Of a stretch of DNA of 40,009 nucleotides, positions 23,457 to 31,824 are shown piece after piece. The notes beneath the pieces were generated by a model. That model ran no database searches, was not told the origin of the DNA, and worked only from the letters and a program-made list of their open reading frames with translations. Each line of letters begins with the position of its first letter. The stretch's first letter is position 1. The DNA is from Luteimonas_C sp035250245 (lineage in GTDB: Bacteria > Pseudomonadota > Gammaproteobacteria > Xanthomonadales > Xanthomonadaceae). The stretch is taken from assembly GCA_035250245.1 (NCBI GenBank), contig DATFFH010000108.1:1-40009 (forward strand). The letters run 5' to 3'. The position numbers and the translations under genes were made by a program.

Positions 23457-24734
23457 TCAGGCGAATGCGATCGTCGCTGTGGTGCCCTCGCCCGGCGCGC
23501 TCTCCAGCGTCACCGGCCAGCCGAAGCGCTCGCCCAGACGCCTGACGATCGACAAGCCGATGCCTTTGCCGACGGGGTGGGCCTGGTCCGCGCGATAGAA
23601 CGGCTCGAAGGCTTTGTCCAGTTCTTCGCGATTCATGCCGATGCCGGTATCGCGGACCACGATCCTGTCCAGGCCGATCCGCACCTCGATCCTGCCCTCG
23701 TCGGTGAACTGGCAGGCGTTGCCGAGCAGGTTGCCGATCATCACGCCCAGCACTCGCGGCGGCGCATGCAGCCGCAATGCGGATTCTTCGATCACGTCCA
23801 ACTGCACCCGCTTTCCCGCCAGCAGCGGACGCACGTTCACCACTTCTTCGTACACGATGTCGCGCACGTTGAAGTCCTCGCTCTGCGGCGCGACATCGGC
23901 CTCGCGCGCCAGCACCAGGAAGGCGTCGATCACCGCTTCCATGTCGCGCCCGGCGACCTGTATGCGCTGCAGCGAACGCTGCGTGCGCGGCGGCAGGTCG
24001 GGGTCGGCGATCAGCAGGTCGGCCGCCACCCGGATCACCGTCAGGGGCGTGCGCAGCTCATGGCTCGCATCGCGGGTGAAGGCGCGCTCGCGCGTCACGA
24101 AGGCGCCGATGCGCACCGCCAACGAATGCAGCGCGTCGGCGAGCAGCTTCACTTCGCCTTCGACCGATCGCGGCAGGCGCTCGGGCGCCAGCACGCCCGC
24201 ATCGGGGCGCTGCGGATCCCATTGCGACACTTCGCGCGCCAGCCACGACACCGGTTCGACCAGGCTGCGCGAGGCGCGATAAGTGAGCCAACTGACCGCG
24301 TAGATCGCCAGCAGTGCGAACGCGATCGGGACCACCGCCAGCCAGATCGTCAGTTCGTCGACGAAGGCCGCGTCGTAGCTCAGATACAGCCGGCCGGCCG
24401 GGCGGTCGTCGATATAGATCATGCGTCCGCCAGCCGAAGGTTTGTGGAAACCTTCGCCCATGCCCTCCAAACCGCCCAACTCCGCGGGCAAGGGAACGGC
24501 CGCGCCTTTTGGGACGACGAAACCCCTCAGCACCATACCCACCGGCAATGCGCGGCCCGGTTCCCGCTCCCAATGGTTCCAGTAGAAATCCGCTTGCGCT
24601 TTCAGCCTGCGCTCGAGGAACTGCTGCTTGAGCGAAAGATTTATCGCGAACACGCCGACGATGATCACCAGACTGGCGATCACCGCCTGCAGGATGAAGG
24701 CGATGCGGATCTTGCGCGGCAGCCCATGCGCCAT
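23457..24734 (-). CDS. sensor histidine kinase
   Basis: This 425-residue inner-membrane kinase has a first helix at about residues 9-31 and a short periplasmic domain to about 128. The second helix includes IWLAVVPIAFALLAIYAVSW, and a HAMP-like linker follows. The HisKA box RDASHELRTPLTVIR holds the phosphorylated His225. The ATP-binding boxes follow: N-box GNLLGNACQF, G1 VRDTGIGM, and G2 GKGIGLSIVRRLGERFG. It lies 12 bp after the response regulator gene. The signal is unknown. Confidence 0.93.
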   Translation of the reverse strand: MAHGLPRKIRIAFILQAVIASLVIIVGVFAINLSLKQQFLERRLKAQADFYWNHWEREPGRALPVGMVLRGFVVPKGAAVPLPAELGGLEGMGEGFHKPSAGGRMIYIDDRPAGRLYLSYDAAFVDELTIWLAVVPIAFALLAIYAVSWLTYRASRSLVEPVSWLAREVSQWDPQRPDAGVLAPERLPRSVEGEVKLLADALHSLAVRIGAFVTRERAFTRDASHELRTPLTVIRVAADLLIADPDLPPRTQRSLQRIQVAGRDMEAVIDAFLVLAREADVAPQSEDFNVRDIVYEEVVNVRPLLAGKRVQLDVIEESALRLHAPPRVLGVMIGNLLGNACQFTDEGRIEVRIGLDRIVVRDTGIGMNREELDKAFEPFYRADQAHPVGKGIGLSIVRRLGERFGWPVTLESAPGEGTTATIAFA

Positions 24735-24746
24735 GACGGCGGCCGG

Positions 24747-25460
24747 TCAGGCGGGCGGGTGTTCGATGTCCGCGATCCGGTAACCGGCGCTTTGCACAGT
24801 GTGCAGCAACGGCCGATCGAACGGCTTATCGATGGTCTTGCGCAGGTTGTACAGATGGCTGCGCAACGTGTCGGAGTCCGGCAATCCGTTGCCCCATATC
24901 TCGCGTTCGATTTCCTGGCGGCTGACCACGCGCGGCGATTCGCGCATCAGGATCGTCAACAGCTTCAGCCCGATCGGCGAGAGCTGCAGTTCGGTACCGC
25001 CGCGCGTGGCGCGGAGGCTGGCCGGGTCCAGCACCAGATCGGCGACCTTCAGCACTTCGGCGCCGACCTGGCGTCGCTCGCGGCGGATCAGGGCGCGCAG
25101 GCGCGCTTCCAGTTCCTGGATCGCGAAAGGCTTGGTCAGGTAATCGTCGGCGCCGGCGCCCAGCCCCGTCAGCTTCTCGTCGAGCGTGTCGCGCGCGGTC
25201 AGCATCAGCACCGGCGTAGATTTGCGCGCTTCTTCGCGCAAACGGCGGCAGACTTCGATGCCGTCCAGGCGCGGCAGCATCAAGTCCAGGACGATCACGT
25301 CGTAGTTGTTTTCCGTCGCCAGGCGGTAACCGTCCAGACCGTCGGCCGCGTAATCGACCTCGAAACCGCGGCCTTCCAAGTATTCGCCGACCATTTCCGA
25401 AATATTGCGGTTGTCTTCGACGATCAGCACCAGCCCTGCGGGCTCTTGTGGATTCCTCAT
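24747..25460 (-). CDS. OmpR-family response regulator
   Basis: This 237-residue protein has a receiver domain with acidic pocket VEDN and phosphoacceptor Asp59 in VIVLDLMLP, followed by LMLTARD and the conserved Lys in YLTKPFA. The C-terminal winged helix contains LQLSPIGLKLLTILM, RQEIEREIWG, and SDTLRSHLYNLRKTIDKPF. It is followed by its kinase and then by the MacA-ATPase-MacB genes on the same strand, so these are candidate targets. The ATG has GGGGG about 5 nt upstream. Confidence 0.94.
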   Translation of the reverse strand: MRNPQEPAGLVLIVEDNRNISEMVGEYLEGRGFEVDYAADGLDGYRLATENNYDVIVLDLMLPRLDGIEVCRRLREEARKSTPVLMLTARDTLDEKLTGLGAGADDYLTKPFAIQELEARLRALIRRERRQVGAEVLKVADLVLDPASLRATRGGTELQLSPIGLKLLTILMRESPRVVSRQEIEREIWGNGLPDSDTLRSHLYNLRKTIDKPFDRPLLHTVQSAGYRIADIEHPPA

Positions 25461-25561
25461 GCAACCCCCGTTCCTTCAGCTTTGTGAAAGGTGCCAATGG
25501 TCGGGTCGAGACAATGTGAAGGCCATTGTTAATCCATCGGAACAAGACCAAAGGCCATGCC

Positions 25562-25906
25562 ATGACCCCCGAAAGACTCATGCCGATCCTGCTTCTGCTG
25601 GGCTCGAACATCTTCATGACGTTCGCCTGGTACGGGCATCTGAAATACAAAACCACGCCCTTGTTCTGGGCGATCCTGGCCAGTTGGGGCATCGCCTTCT
25701 TCGAGTACTGCCTGCAGGTGCCGGCCAACCGCTGGGGCAGCGCGGTCTACTCGGCGCCGCAGCTCAAGGGCATGCAGGAAGTGATTACGCTGCTGGTGTT
25801 CGCCGCGTTTTCCGCCGGCTACCTGGGCCAGCCCTTGAAGTGGAACCACTGGGCGGGATTCGCCCTAATCGCAGTCGCCGCCTGGCTGATCTTCATGGAA
25901 ACGTAG
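25562..25906 (+). CDS. DMT family (DUF486) membrane protein
   Basis: This 114-residue protein with four hydrophobic helices matches DUF486: FMTFAWYGHLKYK, WGIAFFEYCLQVPANRWG and a final NHWAGFALIAVAAWLIF. The family is placed near small multidrug-type DMT transporters, but no substrate is known. The ATG at 25562 has AAAGG 8 nt upstream; a longer in-frame start at 25526 has weaker support. The stop TAG is part of the repeat that follows. Confidence 0.87.
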   Translation: MTPERLMPILLLLGSNIFMTFAWYGHLKYKTTPLFWAILASWGIAFFEYCLQVPANRWGSAVYSAPQLKGMQEVITLLVFAAFSAGYLGQPLKWNHWAGFALIAVAAWLIFMET

Positions 25907-26034
25907 GGTGGGCCTTGGCCCACCATCGCCATCGGTCCGATCGCGATGGCCCTCCGGCGGAAGAGCGAACGTCGTTTCGCCGCGGCGATCGTCGTAGATG
26001 CGATATGGCAACGGTGGGCCAAGGCCCACCCTAC
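25903..26034. repeat. GTAG-headed palindromic repeat, inverted pair C
   Basis: Arms 25903-25924 and 26013-26034 are exact reverse complements, identical to those at 265-404 and 17293-17379. Both GTAG heads supply stop codons: TAG 25904-25906 for the DUF486 gene and 26033-26031 for the DUF962 gene on the other strand. The 88-bp spacer holds no gene. Confidence 0.92.
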
Positions 26035-26333
26035 AGCTTGATCTTGCCGGTGAGGATGTCCTTGAACATCACCCAATCGCCCGCGAAGGAATAGAACGGG
26101 TGCTTGAACGTCGCCGGTTTGTTCTTCTCGAAAAAGAAATGGCCGACCCAGGCGAAACCGTAGCCGCAGAACAGCGCCGCCAGCAGCCACCAGGCATTGC
26201 CGCGCAGGACGGCGATGGCGGCCAGCACCAGCACGCCGCAGCTGCCGATGAAATGCAGGCGGCGGCTGATCCTGTTCTGATGCTCGCCCAGGTAGAACGG
26301 GTAGAACTCGCGGAAATTGGCGAAGCGGTTCAT
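26031..26333 (-). CDS. Mpo1-like (DUF962) membrane protein
   Basis: This 100-residue protein has the DUF962/Mpo1 pattern. EFYPFYLGEHQNRISRRLHF contains two of the conserved histidines (His18, His27). VGHFFFEKNKPATFKHPFYS follows two helices, and the protein ends at the conserved GDWVMFKDILTG. Yeast Mpo1 is an iron-dependent 2-hydroxy fatty acid dioxygenase; the bacterial role is not known. The ATG at 26333 is preceded by GGAGG with good spacing. The TAG stop comes from the adjacent repeat. Confidence 0.87.
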   Translation of the reverse strand: MNRFANFREFYPFYLGEHQNRISRRLHFIGSCGVLVLAAIAVLRGNAWWLLAALFCGYGFAWVGHFFFEKNKPATFKHPFYSFAGDWVMFKDILTGKIKL

Positions 26334-26362
26334 TCCAATATTCCTCCAGCAAACCTGTTTCT

Positions 26363-26423
26363 GTAGGTGCGAATTCATTCGCACGCTTTTGCAGGGAGAG
26401 CGTGCGAATGAATTCGCACCTAC
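26363..26423. repeat. GTAGGTGCGAATTCATTCGC-type inverted pair
   Basis: Arms 26363-26384 and 26402-26423 are perfect reverse complements, each headed by GTAG and each holding an inner palindrome GTGCGAAT/ATTCGCAC. This is a third GTAG-headed family in the window. The spacer is only 17 bp. It lies between the DUF962 gene and mazG. Confidence 0.88.
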
Positions 26424-26430
26424 AACCGCC

Positions 26431-27255
26431 TCAGCGCTTTTCGGCGGCCTTGGCCCGCTCCCAATAACGATCCTGCGCCTCGAGCGGCTGGCCCGCAAGC
26501 GTGCCTCCATCGGCTTCGGCCAGCGCTTCCATGGCCCGGAACCGGCGCTCGAACTTCAGATTGGCGCGGCGCAGCGCACTGCCGACGTCGACCTTGGCGT
26601 GCCGGGCCAGATTCGCGCAGACGAACAGCAGGTCGCCGATTTCGTCTTCCAGCCGATCTCGCGCCCGCGGATCTTCGGGCATCGCCGCGATCGCGGCGAA
26701 TTCCGCACGGACCTCGTCTATCTCTTCGTGCAGCTTTTCGATCACCGGCTCCGGCCCCGGCCAATCGAAACCGATCTTGGCCGCGCGGTTCTGCAGCTTG
26801 ATCGCGCGCTGCCATTCCGGCAGACCGCGGGCGATGCCGGCCAAGGCCGAGCGATCGGCCTCGCCATTGGATTCGCGCTCGCGCCGCTTGTGCTCTTCCC
26901 AGGCGACGGTCTGCGCGGCGGCGTCTTCGACCGCGGCATCGCCGAATACGTGCGGATGGCGCCTGGTCATCTTCTCGGAAATCGCGTGGGCCACGTCGGC
27001 GAAGGCGAAAGCGCCCTGCTCTTCGGCCATGCGTGCGTGGAATACGACCTGCAGCAGCAGGTCGCCGAGTTCGTCCTTCAATGCGGACAGATCGCCGCGA
27101 TCGATGGCGTCTGCGACTTCGTAAGCCTCTTCGATGGTGTACGGCGCGATGGTGGCGAAGGTCTGCTCGACGTCCCAGGGGCAGCCGGTTTCGCGATCGC
27201 GCAGCTTGGTCATGATCGCCAACAGACGTTGGATGCCGGATTGGTTGTTGGTCAC
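26431..27255 (-). CDS. mazG: nucleoside triphosphate pyrophosphohydrolase MazG
   Basis: This 274-residue enzyme hydrolyses NTPs to NMP and pyrophosphate, and in E. coli also lowers ppGpp effects. Two MazG domains are visible. The first has CPWDVEQT, EEAYEVADAI and DELGDLLLQVVFHARM; the second has EEIDEVRAE and EDEIGDLLFVCANLARH. The linker KIGFDWPGPEPVIEKLHEE is typical. The start is GTG, with GGAG about 10 nt upstream. Confidence 0.94.
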   Translation of the reverse strand: MTNNQSGIQRLLAIMTKLRDRETGCPWDVEQTFATIAPYTIEEAYEVADAIDRGDLSALKDELGDLLLQVVFHARMAEEQGAFAFADVAHAISEKMTRRHPHVFGDAAVEDAAAQTVAWEEHKRRERESNGEADRSALAGIARGLPEWQRAIKLQNRAAKIGFDWPGPEPVIEKLHEEIDEVRAEFAAIAAMPEDPRARDRLEDEIGDLLFVCANLARHAKVDVGSALRRANLKFERRFRAMEALAEADGGTLAGQPLEAQDRYWERAKAAEKR

Positions 27256-27284
27256 GCCTTCGCTCCGTTTTTGCTTTGCCTTTA

Positions 27285-27460
27285 GCCGTCATTCCCGCGA
27301 AGGCGGGAATCCAGTGACTTTCGCTTCTCATGAAGGAAACGAAGAGACTCACTGCACGGCGTGCCTCGCCCCAACCTCACTTTCCGTACCCCGGCCTACA
27401 CCCAAGCGGCAGGGGTTGAAGCTAAAGTCGCTGGATTCCCGCTTTCGCGGGAATGACGGC
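27285..27460. repeat. inverted pair of ATTCCCGCGAAGGCGGGAAT-type repeats
   Basis: Arms 27285-27321 and 27424-27460 (37 bp) are reverse complements with about two mismatches. Each contains the inner palindrome ATTCCCGC/GCGGGAAT, a core seen in many proteobacteria (compare Neisseria dRS3). The 102-bp spacer contains no gene. The element lies between cysQ and mazG. Confidence 0.85.
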
Positions 27461-27467
27461 TTAAAAG

Positions 27468-28262
27468 CTAAAGCCAATCCCGCCACGGCAATTCCGGATC
27501 TCCCAGCGCCAAAAAGTCGCCGTTGAGGATCGTATCGCGCTGGTTGTAGCGCAGCGGCCGGCCTTTCGGATCGATCACCGCGCCGCCCGCGGCTTCCAGA
27601 ATGCATTGGCCCGCCGCTGTATCCCATTCGCTGGTCGGGCCGAAGCGCGGATACACATCCATGCCGCCTTCGGCCAGCAGGCAGAATTTCAGCGACGAAC
27701 CGCGTGCGACCGTTTCGGTTTCCCCGATCCGTACCATCAACGCTTCGGTACGCGGGTCGCGATGGGAACGGCTGGCGGCCACGCGCAGCGGCATCGCGGC
27801 CGGCGCGCGGACGCGGATCGGGCGTTCGTCGTCGCCGTCGCGGCGGAATGCGCCGCGGCCAGCCTCGCCGTGCCACAGCGCGCCGCCGACCGGCGCCTGG
27901 ATCACGCCGAACACCGGCGCGCCGTCTTCGATCAACGCGATATTCACCGTGAATTCGCCGTTGCGCTTGACGAATTCGCGGGTGCCGTCGAGTGGATCGA
28001 CCAACCACAACCGATGCCATGCTCTACGTTCGGCGAGCGGAGTTTCTTCGGCGGCCTCTTCCGACAGCACCGGAATGTCCGGCGTCAGCCGCGCCAGGCC
28101 GGCGACGATGCAGCGATGCGCAGCCAGGTCCGCCGCGGTCAGCGGGCTCGCATCGGCCTTGCGCTCGACGTCGAATGCGCCTTCGTATACCTGCAGGATG
28201 GCAGCGGCGGCCTCGCGCGCGAGCGCGATCACGCCTTCGCGCAATTCAGCGGTTACCGGCAT
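27468..28262 (-). CDS. cysQ: 3'(2'),5'-bisphosphate nucleotidase CysQ
   Basis: This 264-residue Mg-dependent phosphatase removes the 3'-phosphate of PAP, a by-product of sulfate assimilation. The metal-binding motifs of the inositol monophosphatase superfamily are present: LSEEAAEE (first Glu), VDPLDGTREF, and the C-terminal EWDTAAGQCILEAAGGAV. Its first 17 bp overlap the end of nudE, so the two are expressed together. Confidence 0.92.
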   Translation of the reverse strand: MPVTAELREGVIALAREAAAAILQVYEGAFDVERKADASPLTAADLAAHRCIVAGLARLTPDIPVLSEEAAEETPLAERRAWHRLWLVDPLDGTREFVKRNGEFTVNIALIEDGAPVFGVIQAPVGGALWHGEAGRGAFRRDGDDERPIRVRAPAAMPLRVAASRSHRDPRTEALMVRIGETETVARGSSLKFCLLAEGGMDVYPRFGPTSEWDTAAGQCILEAAGGAVIDPKGRPLRYNQRDTILNGDFLALGDPELPWRDWL

Positions 28263-28806
28263 CGCCCCGCCTCAGCCATTCGCGGGCGATGAACAAGGCG
28301 GCGATCGAGCGGCCTTCGGAGAAGTCTTCGCGCAAGATCAGTTCGTGCAGGTCGTCCAATTTCCACGGTACTACTTCCAATTCTTCGGGCTCGTCGCCGG
28401 GCAAGCGCTCCGGATACAGATCGCGCGCGACCACCAGTGCGGTCTGATGGCTCATATAGACCGGAGCCAAAGTCAGCGAGCGCAGCACGATCAGCGAGCG
28501 GGCGCCGTAGCCGGCTTCTTCCTTCAATTCGCGGTCGGCCGCCTGTTCCGGGGTCTCGCCCGCGTCGATCCGGCCTTTGACCAGCCCCAATTCGTAGCGA
28601 TGCACGCCGGCGGCGTACTCGCGCACCAACAGCACGGTGTCGTCGTCCAGCATCGGCACCACCGCCACCGCGCCGTGGCCGCGGCCATGCAGGCGCTCGT
28701 AGCTGCGGCGCTCGCCGTTGCCGAACTCCAGATCCAGCCGCTCCATGCGATAAGGACCGGCGTCGTGCTCGGTGATGCCGTGGATGGTCGGTAGCCGGCG
28801 CGTCAT
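28246..28806 (-). CDS. nudE: ADP-compounds Nudix hydrolase NudE
   Basis: This 186-residue hydrolase has a complete Nudix box at residues 78-99: Gly78, Glu84, Arg92, Glu93, Glu96, Glu97 and Gly99. The rest (RMERLDLEFGNGERRSYERL, VREYAAGVHRYELGLVKG, LTLAPVYMSH) fits NudE, which cleaves ADP-ribose, Ap3A and NADH. It is paired with cysQ, as is common (nudE/cysQ neighbours). The ATG at 28806 is chosen over an upstream one because homology starts there. Divergent from bioA, with 56 bp between the starts. Confidence 0.9.
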   Translation of the reverse strand: MTRRLPTIHGITEHDAGPYRMERLDLEFGNGERRSYERLHGRGHGAVAVVPMLDDDTVLLVREYAAGVHRYELGLVKGRIDAGETPEQAADRELKEEAGYGARSLIVLRSLTLAPVYMSHQTALVVARDLYPERLPGDEPEELEVVPWKLDDLHELILREDFSEGRSIAALFIAREWLRRGDAGNR

Positions 28807-28850
28807 GCGGCGAAACTCCGGAAAGAGGAGCGGACGGCGGCCGGGCAAGG

Positions 28851-28856
28851 GATAAT
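28851..28856 (+). promoter_or_regulatory. possible -10 element placed for a leaderless bioA mRNA
   Basis: GATAAT lies 6 nt before the bioA ATG at 28863. As at apaG, transcription from it would start at or beside the start codon. No good -35 sequence is seen, so support is limited. Confidence 0.35.
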
Positions 28857-28862
28857 GCGGGG

Positions 28863-30257
28863 ATGGCGAACGGAACTCATGACCCTTCGATGATAGCGGA
28901 CGCCGAGCGCTGGCGCGCGCGCGACCTGGCCGTGCTGTGGCATCCGTGCACGCAGATGCGCGAGCATCCGGACGTGTTGCCGCTGCTGCCGATAGCGAGC
29001 GGCGACGGCGCTTGGCTGGTCGGCCAGGACGGCAGCCGCACTCTGGACGCGGTCAGCAGCTGGTGGACCAACCTGTTCGGCCATGCCGAACCGCGCATCG
29101 CCGACGCCATCGCACGCCAGGCGCGCACGCTCGAGCAGGTGATCCTGGCCGGCTGCTCGCACGAGCCGGCGGTGGAATTGGCCGAGCGGCTGCTGGCGAT
29201 CGCGCCGCGCCAAACCGCCCGCGCGCCGCTGGCCAAGGTGTTCTACGCCGACAACGGCTCGGCCGGCGTGGAAGTGGCGCTGAAGATGGCCTTCCATTGG
29301 CACCTCAATCGCGGCGAGACGCGCCGCACCAAATTCGTCGCCTTGGAGAACGGCTACCACGGCGAAACCCTGGGCGCGCTCGCGGTCGGCGACATCCCGC
29401 TGTACCGGCGCACGTACGCGCCGCTGCTGGCCGAAGCCTTGTTCGCGCCCTCGCCCGACGCCTATCTGGCGCGCGACGGGCAGAGCGCGGCCGGCCATGC
29501 GGAAGACGCGGCCGATGCGCTGGCGCGATTGCTCGACGACCATGTCGGCGAAGTCTGCGCGGTGATCCTGGAACCTCGCGTGCAATGCGCGGGCGGCATG
29601 CGCATGCACGACCCCGCCTACCTGCGCCGCGCCCGCGAATTGTGCGACGTGCACGGCGCGTTCCTGATCGCCGACGAGATCGCGGTCGGCTTCGGCCGCA
29701 CTGGCACGATGTTCGCCAGCGAACAGAGCGGCGTCATGCCGGACCTGCTGTGCCTGTCGAAGGGCCTGACCGGCGGTTTCCTGCCGTTGGCGGCGGTGCT
29801 GACGACGCAGGAAATCTACGACGGCTTCCTCGATGATTCGCGCGAACGCGCGTTCCTGCATTCGCACAGCTATACCGGCAATCCGCTGGCCTGCGCCGCG
29901 GCTTTGGCTTCGTTGCGGATCTTCGAGACCGACGACGTGCTGGCGCGCAATCGCGCGACCGCCGCGAAGATAGCGGCCTTGGCCGCGCCGCTGCGCGACC
30001 ATCCCCATGTCGCCGACGCGCGTCAGGCGGGCATGATCGCCGCGTTCGAACTCGCCCGGAACGGCGACAAGCGCACGCCGTTCGATCCGGCCGAACGGAT
30101 CGGCCTGCGCGCCTATCGCGCCGCGCTGAGCCGCGGCGTGCTGTTGCGGCCCTTGGGCGACATCCTCTATTGGATGCCGCCTTATTGCGTCGACGACGAA
30201 CAGCTCGATTTGCTCGCGCGCGTTACGCGCGAGGCTATCGACGAGGCGACGGCATGA
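28863..30257 (+). CDS. bioA: adenosylmethionine-8-amino-7-oxononanoate aminotransferase BioA
   Basis: This 464-residue PLP enzyme of biotin synthesis transfers the amino group of SAM to KAPA, giving DAPA. Family motifs are LWHPCTQM at the N terminus, SWWTNLFGH, NGYHGETLGALAVGD, DEIAVGFGRTGTMF, and the PLP lysine Lys300 in LCLSKGLTGG. The C-terminal YWMPPYCVDDEQLD is typical. No Shine-Dalgarno is seen before the ATG; see the -10-like box at 28851. The other bio genes are not in the window. Confidence 0.94.
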   Translation: MANGTHDPSMIADAERWRARDLAVLWHPCTQMREHPDVLPLLPIASGDGAWLVGQDGSRTLDAVSSWWTNLFGHAEPRIADAIARQARTLEQVILAGCSHEPAVELAERLLAIAPRQTARAPLAKVFYADNGSAGVEVALKMAFHWHLNRGETRRTKFVALENGYHGETLGALAVGDIPLYRRTYAPLLAEALFAPSPDAYLARDGQSAAGHAEDAADALARLLDDHVGEVCAVILEPRVQCAGGMRMHDPAYLRRARELCDVHGAFLIADEIAVGFGRTGTMFASEQSGVMPDLLCLSKGLTGGFLPLAAVLTTQEIYDGFLDDSRERAFLHSHSYTGNPLACAAALASLRIFETDDVLARNRATAAKIAALAAPLRDHPHVADARQAGMIAAFELARNGDKRTPFDPAERIGLRAYRAALSRGVLLRPLGDILYWMPPYCVDDEQLDLLARVTREAIDEATA

Positions 30258-30286
30258 TGCCGACAATCCGCAGCCGCGCTCCTGCC

Positions 30287-30413
30287 TTTGCCCCCTTTGC
30301 AAAAGGGGGCGGGCCGCGCAGCGGACCGGGGGATTTGCTTTTGACTTTGCCTTCGGAGCAACGACAGAATCAAAAGCAAATCCCACCTGCCCCCCTTTTT
30401 CAAAGGGGGGAAC
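30287..30413. repeat. inverted repeat of the CCCCCTTTTTCAAAGGGGG type
   Basis: Two arms (about 30287-30352 and 30370-30413) share AAAAGCAAATC facing GATTTGCTTTT and a CCCCCTTT.../...AAAGGGGG inner palindrome. They are related to the pair at 15071-15190. The left arm is longer because of a GGGCCGCGCAGCGGACC insertion-like segment. It fills the bioA-rsmE gap. Confidence 0.75.
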
Positions 30414-30441
30414 CGCATGCCCCGTCGTCGCGGAGCGGCGC

Positions 30442-31176
30442 ATGCGCTTGACTCGCGCTTACGTCGATCTGCCGCTGGCCGTCGCACGCCGCATCGCCCT
30501 TCCCGACGATGCCGCCGCGCATCTGGTGCGTGTGCTGCGCCTGGCCGAAGGCGATGCTTGCGTGCTGTTCAACGGCGACGGCCGCGACTACGACGCGCGC
30601 CTGCTTTCGGCGAACAAGCGTGGGGTGGAAGCGGAAATCGTCGCAGCCCGCGAAATCGGCAACGAATCGCCGCTGCGCATCGTCCTGCTGCAAGGCATCG
30701 CCCGCGGCGAGAAGATGGATCTGATCCTGCAGAAAGCCACCGAACTCGGCGTAGCCGCCATCGTGCCGGTGCAGGCCGAACGCACCGAAGTGAAGCTGGA
30801 CGCGCAGCGCGCCGAAAAGCGGGTCGCGCATTGGCGCAGCGTGATCGTATCGGCCTGCGAGCAATCCGGCCGCGCACGGCTACCTGAGCTTTCGGCGCCC
30901 GCCTCGCTCGCCGCAGCGGCAGGCACCACGACTCCGGATGCGCTGAAATTGATCCTGGACCCGAACGGCGAACACGCTTCGTCGTCGCTGCCGACGCCGG
31001 GATCGGAAGGCTTCGCGATAGCGATCGGCCCGGAAGGCGGCTGGTCGCCGCGCGATCGCGACATCCTGCGCGCGGCCGGCTTCCAAGGACTGCGCCTGGG
31101 GCCGCGCGTGCTGCGCACGGAGACCGCAGGATTGGCGGCGATCACCGCGCTGCAGGCGCGCTTCGGCGATCTTTGA
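30442..31176 (+). CDS. rsmE: 16S rRNA (uracil1498-N3)-methyltransferase RsmE
   Basis: This 244-residue SPOUT-class enzyme methylates U1498 of 16S rRNA. The N-terminal PUA-like region contains HLVRVLRLAEGD. The knot domain contains KMDLILQKATELGVAAIVPV, IGPEGGWSPRDRDILRAAGF and LRLGPRVLRTETAGLAAI, the SAM-binding trefoil signature. A GGAG sequence lies about 7 bases before the ATG. It is flanked on both sides by palindromic repeat pairs. Confidence 0.95.
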   Translation: MRLTRAYVDLPLAVARRIALPDDAAAHLVRVLRLAEGDACVLFNGDGRDYDARLLSANKRGVEAEIVAAREIGNESPLRIVLLQGIARGEKMDLILQKATELGVAAIVPVQAERTEVKLDAQRAEKRVAHWRSVIVSACEQSGRARLPELSAPASLAAAAGTTTPDALKLILDPNGEHASSSLPTPGSEGFAIAIGPEGGWSPRDRDILRAAGFQGLRLGPRVLRTETAGLAAITALQARFGDL

Positions 31177-31198
31177 TGCCGACACCGCCGTCGCTTTT

Positions 31199-31290
31199 GT
31201 AGGAGCGGCTTTAGCCGCGAGCTTTTTCTATCGAATCGCGGCTTCGTCGCGATTTTGCAGGAAAGAGCTCGCGGCTAAAGCCGCTCCTAC
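31199..31290. repeat. palindromic repeat family 2, inverted pair
   Basis: Arms 31199-31223 and 31266-31290 are perfect 25-bp reverse complements of the GTAGGAGCGGC type. The spacer shares TTTCTATCGAATC, GTCGCGATT and AGGAAA with the spacer of the pair at 19535-19623, so the pair as a whole seems to be the repeated unit. It lies between the convergent rsmE and cheW-like genes. Confidence 0.9.
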
Positions 31291-31321
31291 AAAAAAGCGG
31301 GATCGCGGTCTTGCCGGGAGA

Positions 31322-31795
31322 TTAGGCCGCAGCAGCCTGCATTGCTTCGCCGATCCGGCTTTCGACCGCCGCCAGATCCGGCAACAGCGCAGGATCCTCG
31401 CGCAGCAGCACCCGCGCCTGCACGCCGGACGGCAGTTCGGCGCCGTCGCCGGTGTCGGCCACCAGTTCGCTTTCGGCCACCGTCACCAGGCGCGGGAAGC
31501 CTTGGGTCAGCAGCGCGAAATACGGCATTTTGGGGTTGCCGCCCAGCGCCTTGAGCACCAGCACCTTGTTGCCCAGCGCCCCGGTTTCTTCGGCCAAGCC
31601 GGCCATGCGCGCGAACGCGATCAGCGGCAGGCGCCAGCCGCGCCAGCGGATGCGGCCCAACAGCCAATCGGGCGCGTCGTCCACCGGTTCGGGCTGCGCG
31701 TACGACAGCACTTCGGCGATGGTCGCGTTCGGCAGCAACAGGCGCGCGCCGCTTACCTGGATCAAGACGCCGCGGATGTCGGTGGTGGTGGCCAT
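31322..31795 (-). CDS. CheW-like domain protein of the Pil-Chp system (ChpC-like)
   Basis: This 157-residue protein is a single CheW-like domain: VLIQVSGARLLLPNATIAEV, WLLGRIRWRGWRLPLIAF, KVLVLKALGG and FPRLVTVAESELV. Such proteins couple the MCP to the CheA-type kinase. Its place at the end of the pilJ-chpA-cheB cluster suggests ChpC. The ATG has GAGGAAAG upstream at good spacing. A single palindromic repeat separates it from the preceding gene. Confidence 0.85.
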   Translation of the reverse strand: MATTTDIRGVLIQVSGARLLLPNATIAEVLSYAQPEPVDDAPDWLLGRIRWRGWRLPLIAFARMAGLAEETGALGNKVLVLKALGGNPKMPYFALLTQGFPRLVTVAESELVADTGDGAELPSGVQARVLLREDPALLPDLAAVESRIGEAMQAAAA

Positions 31796-31824
31796 GTGAT
31801 TCTTTCCTCTGCCGCAAGATCGAG

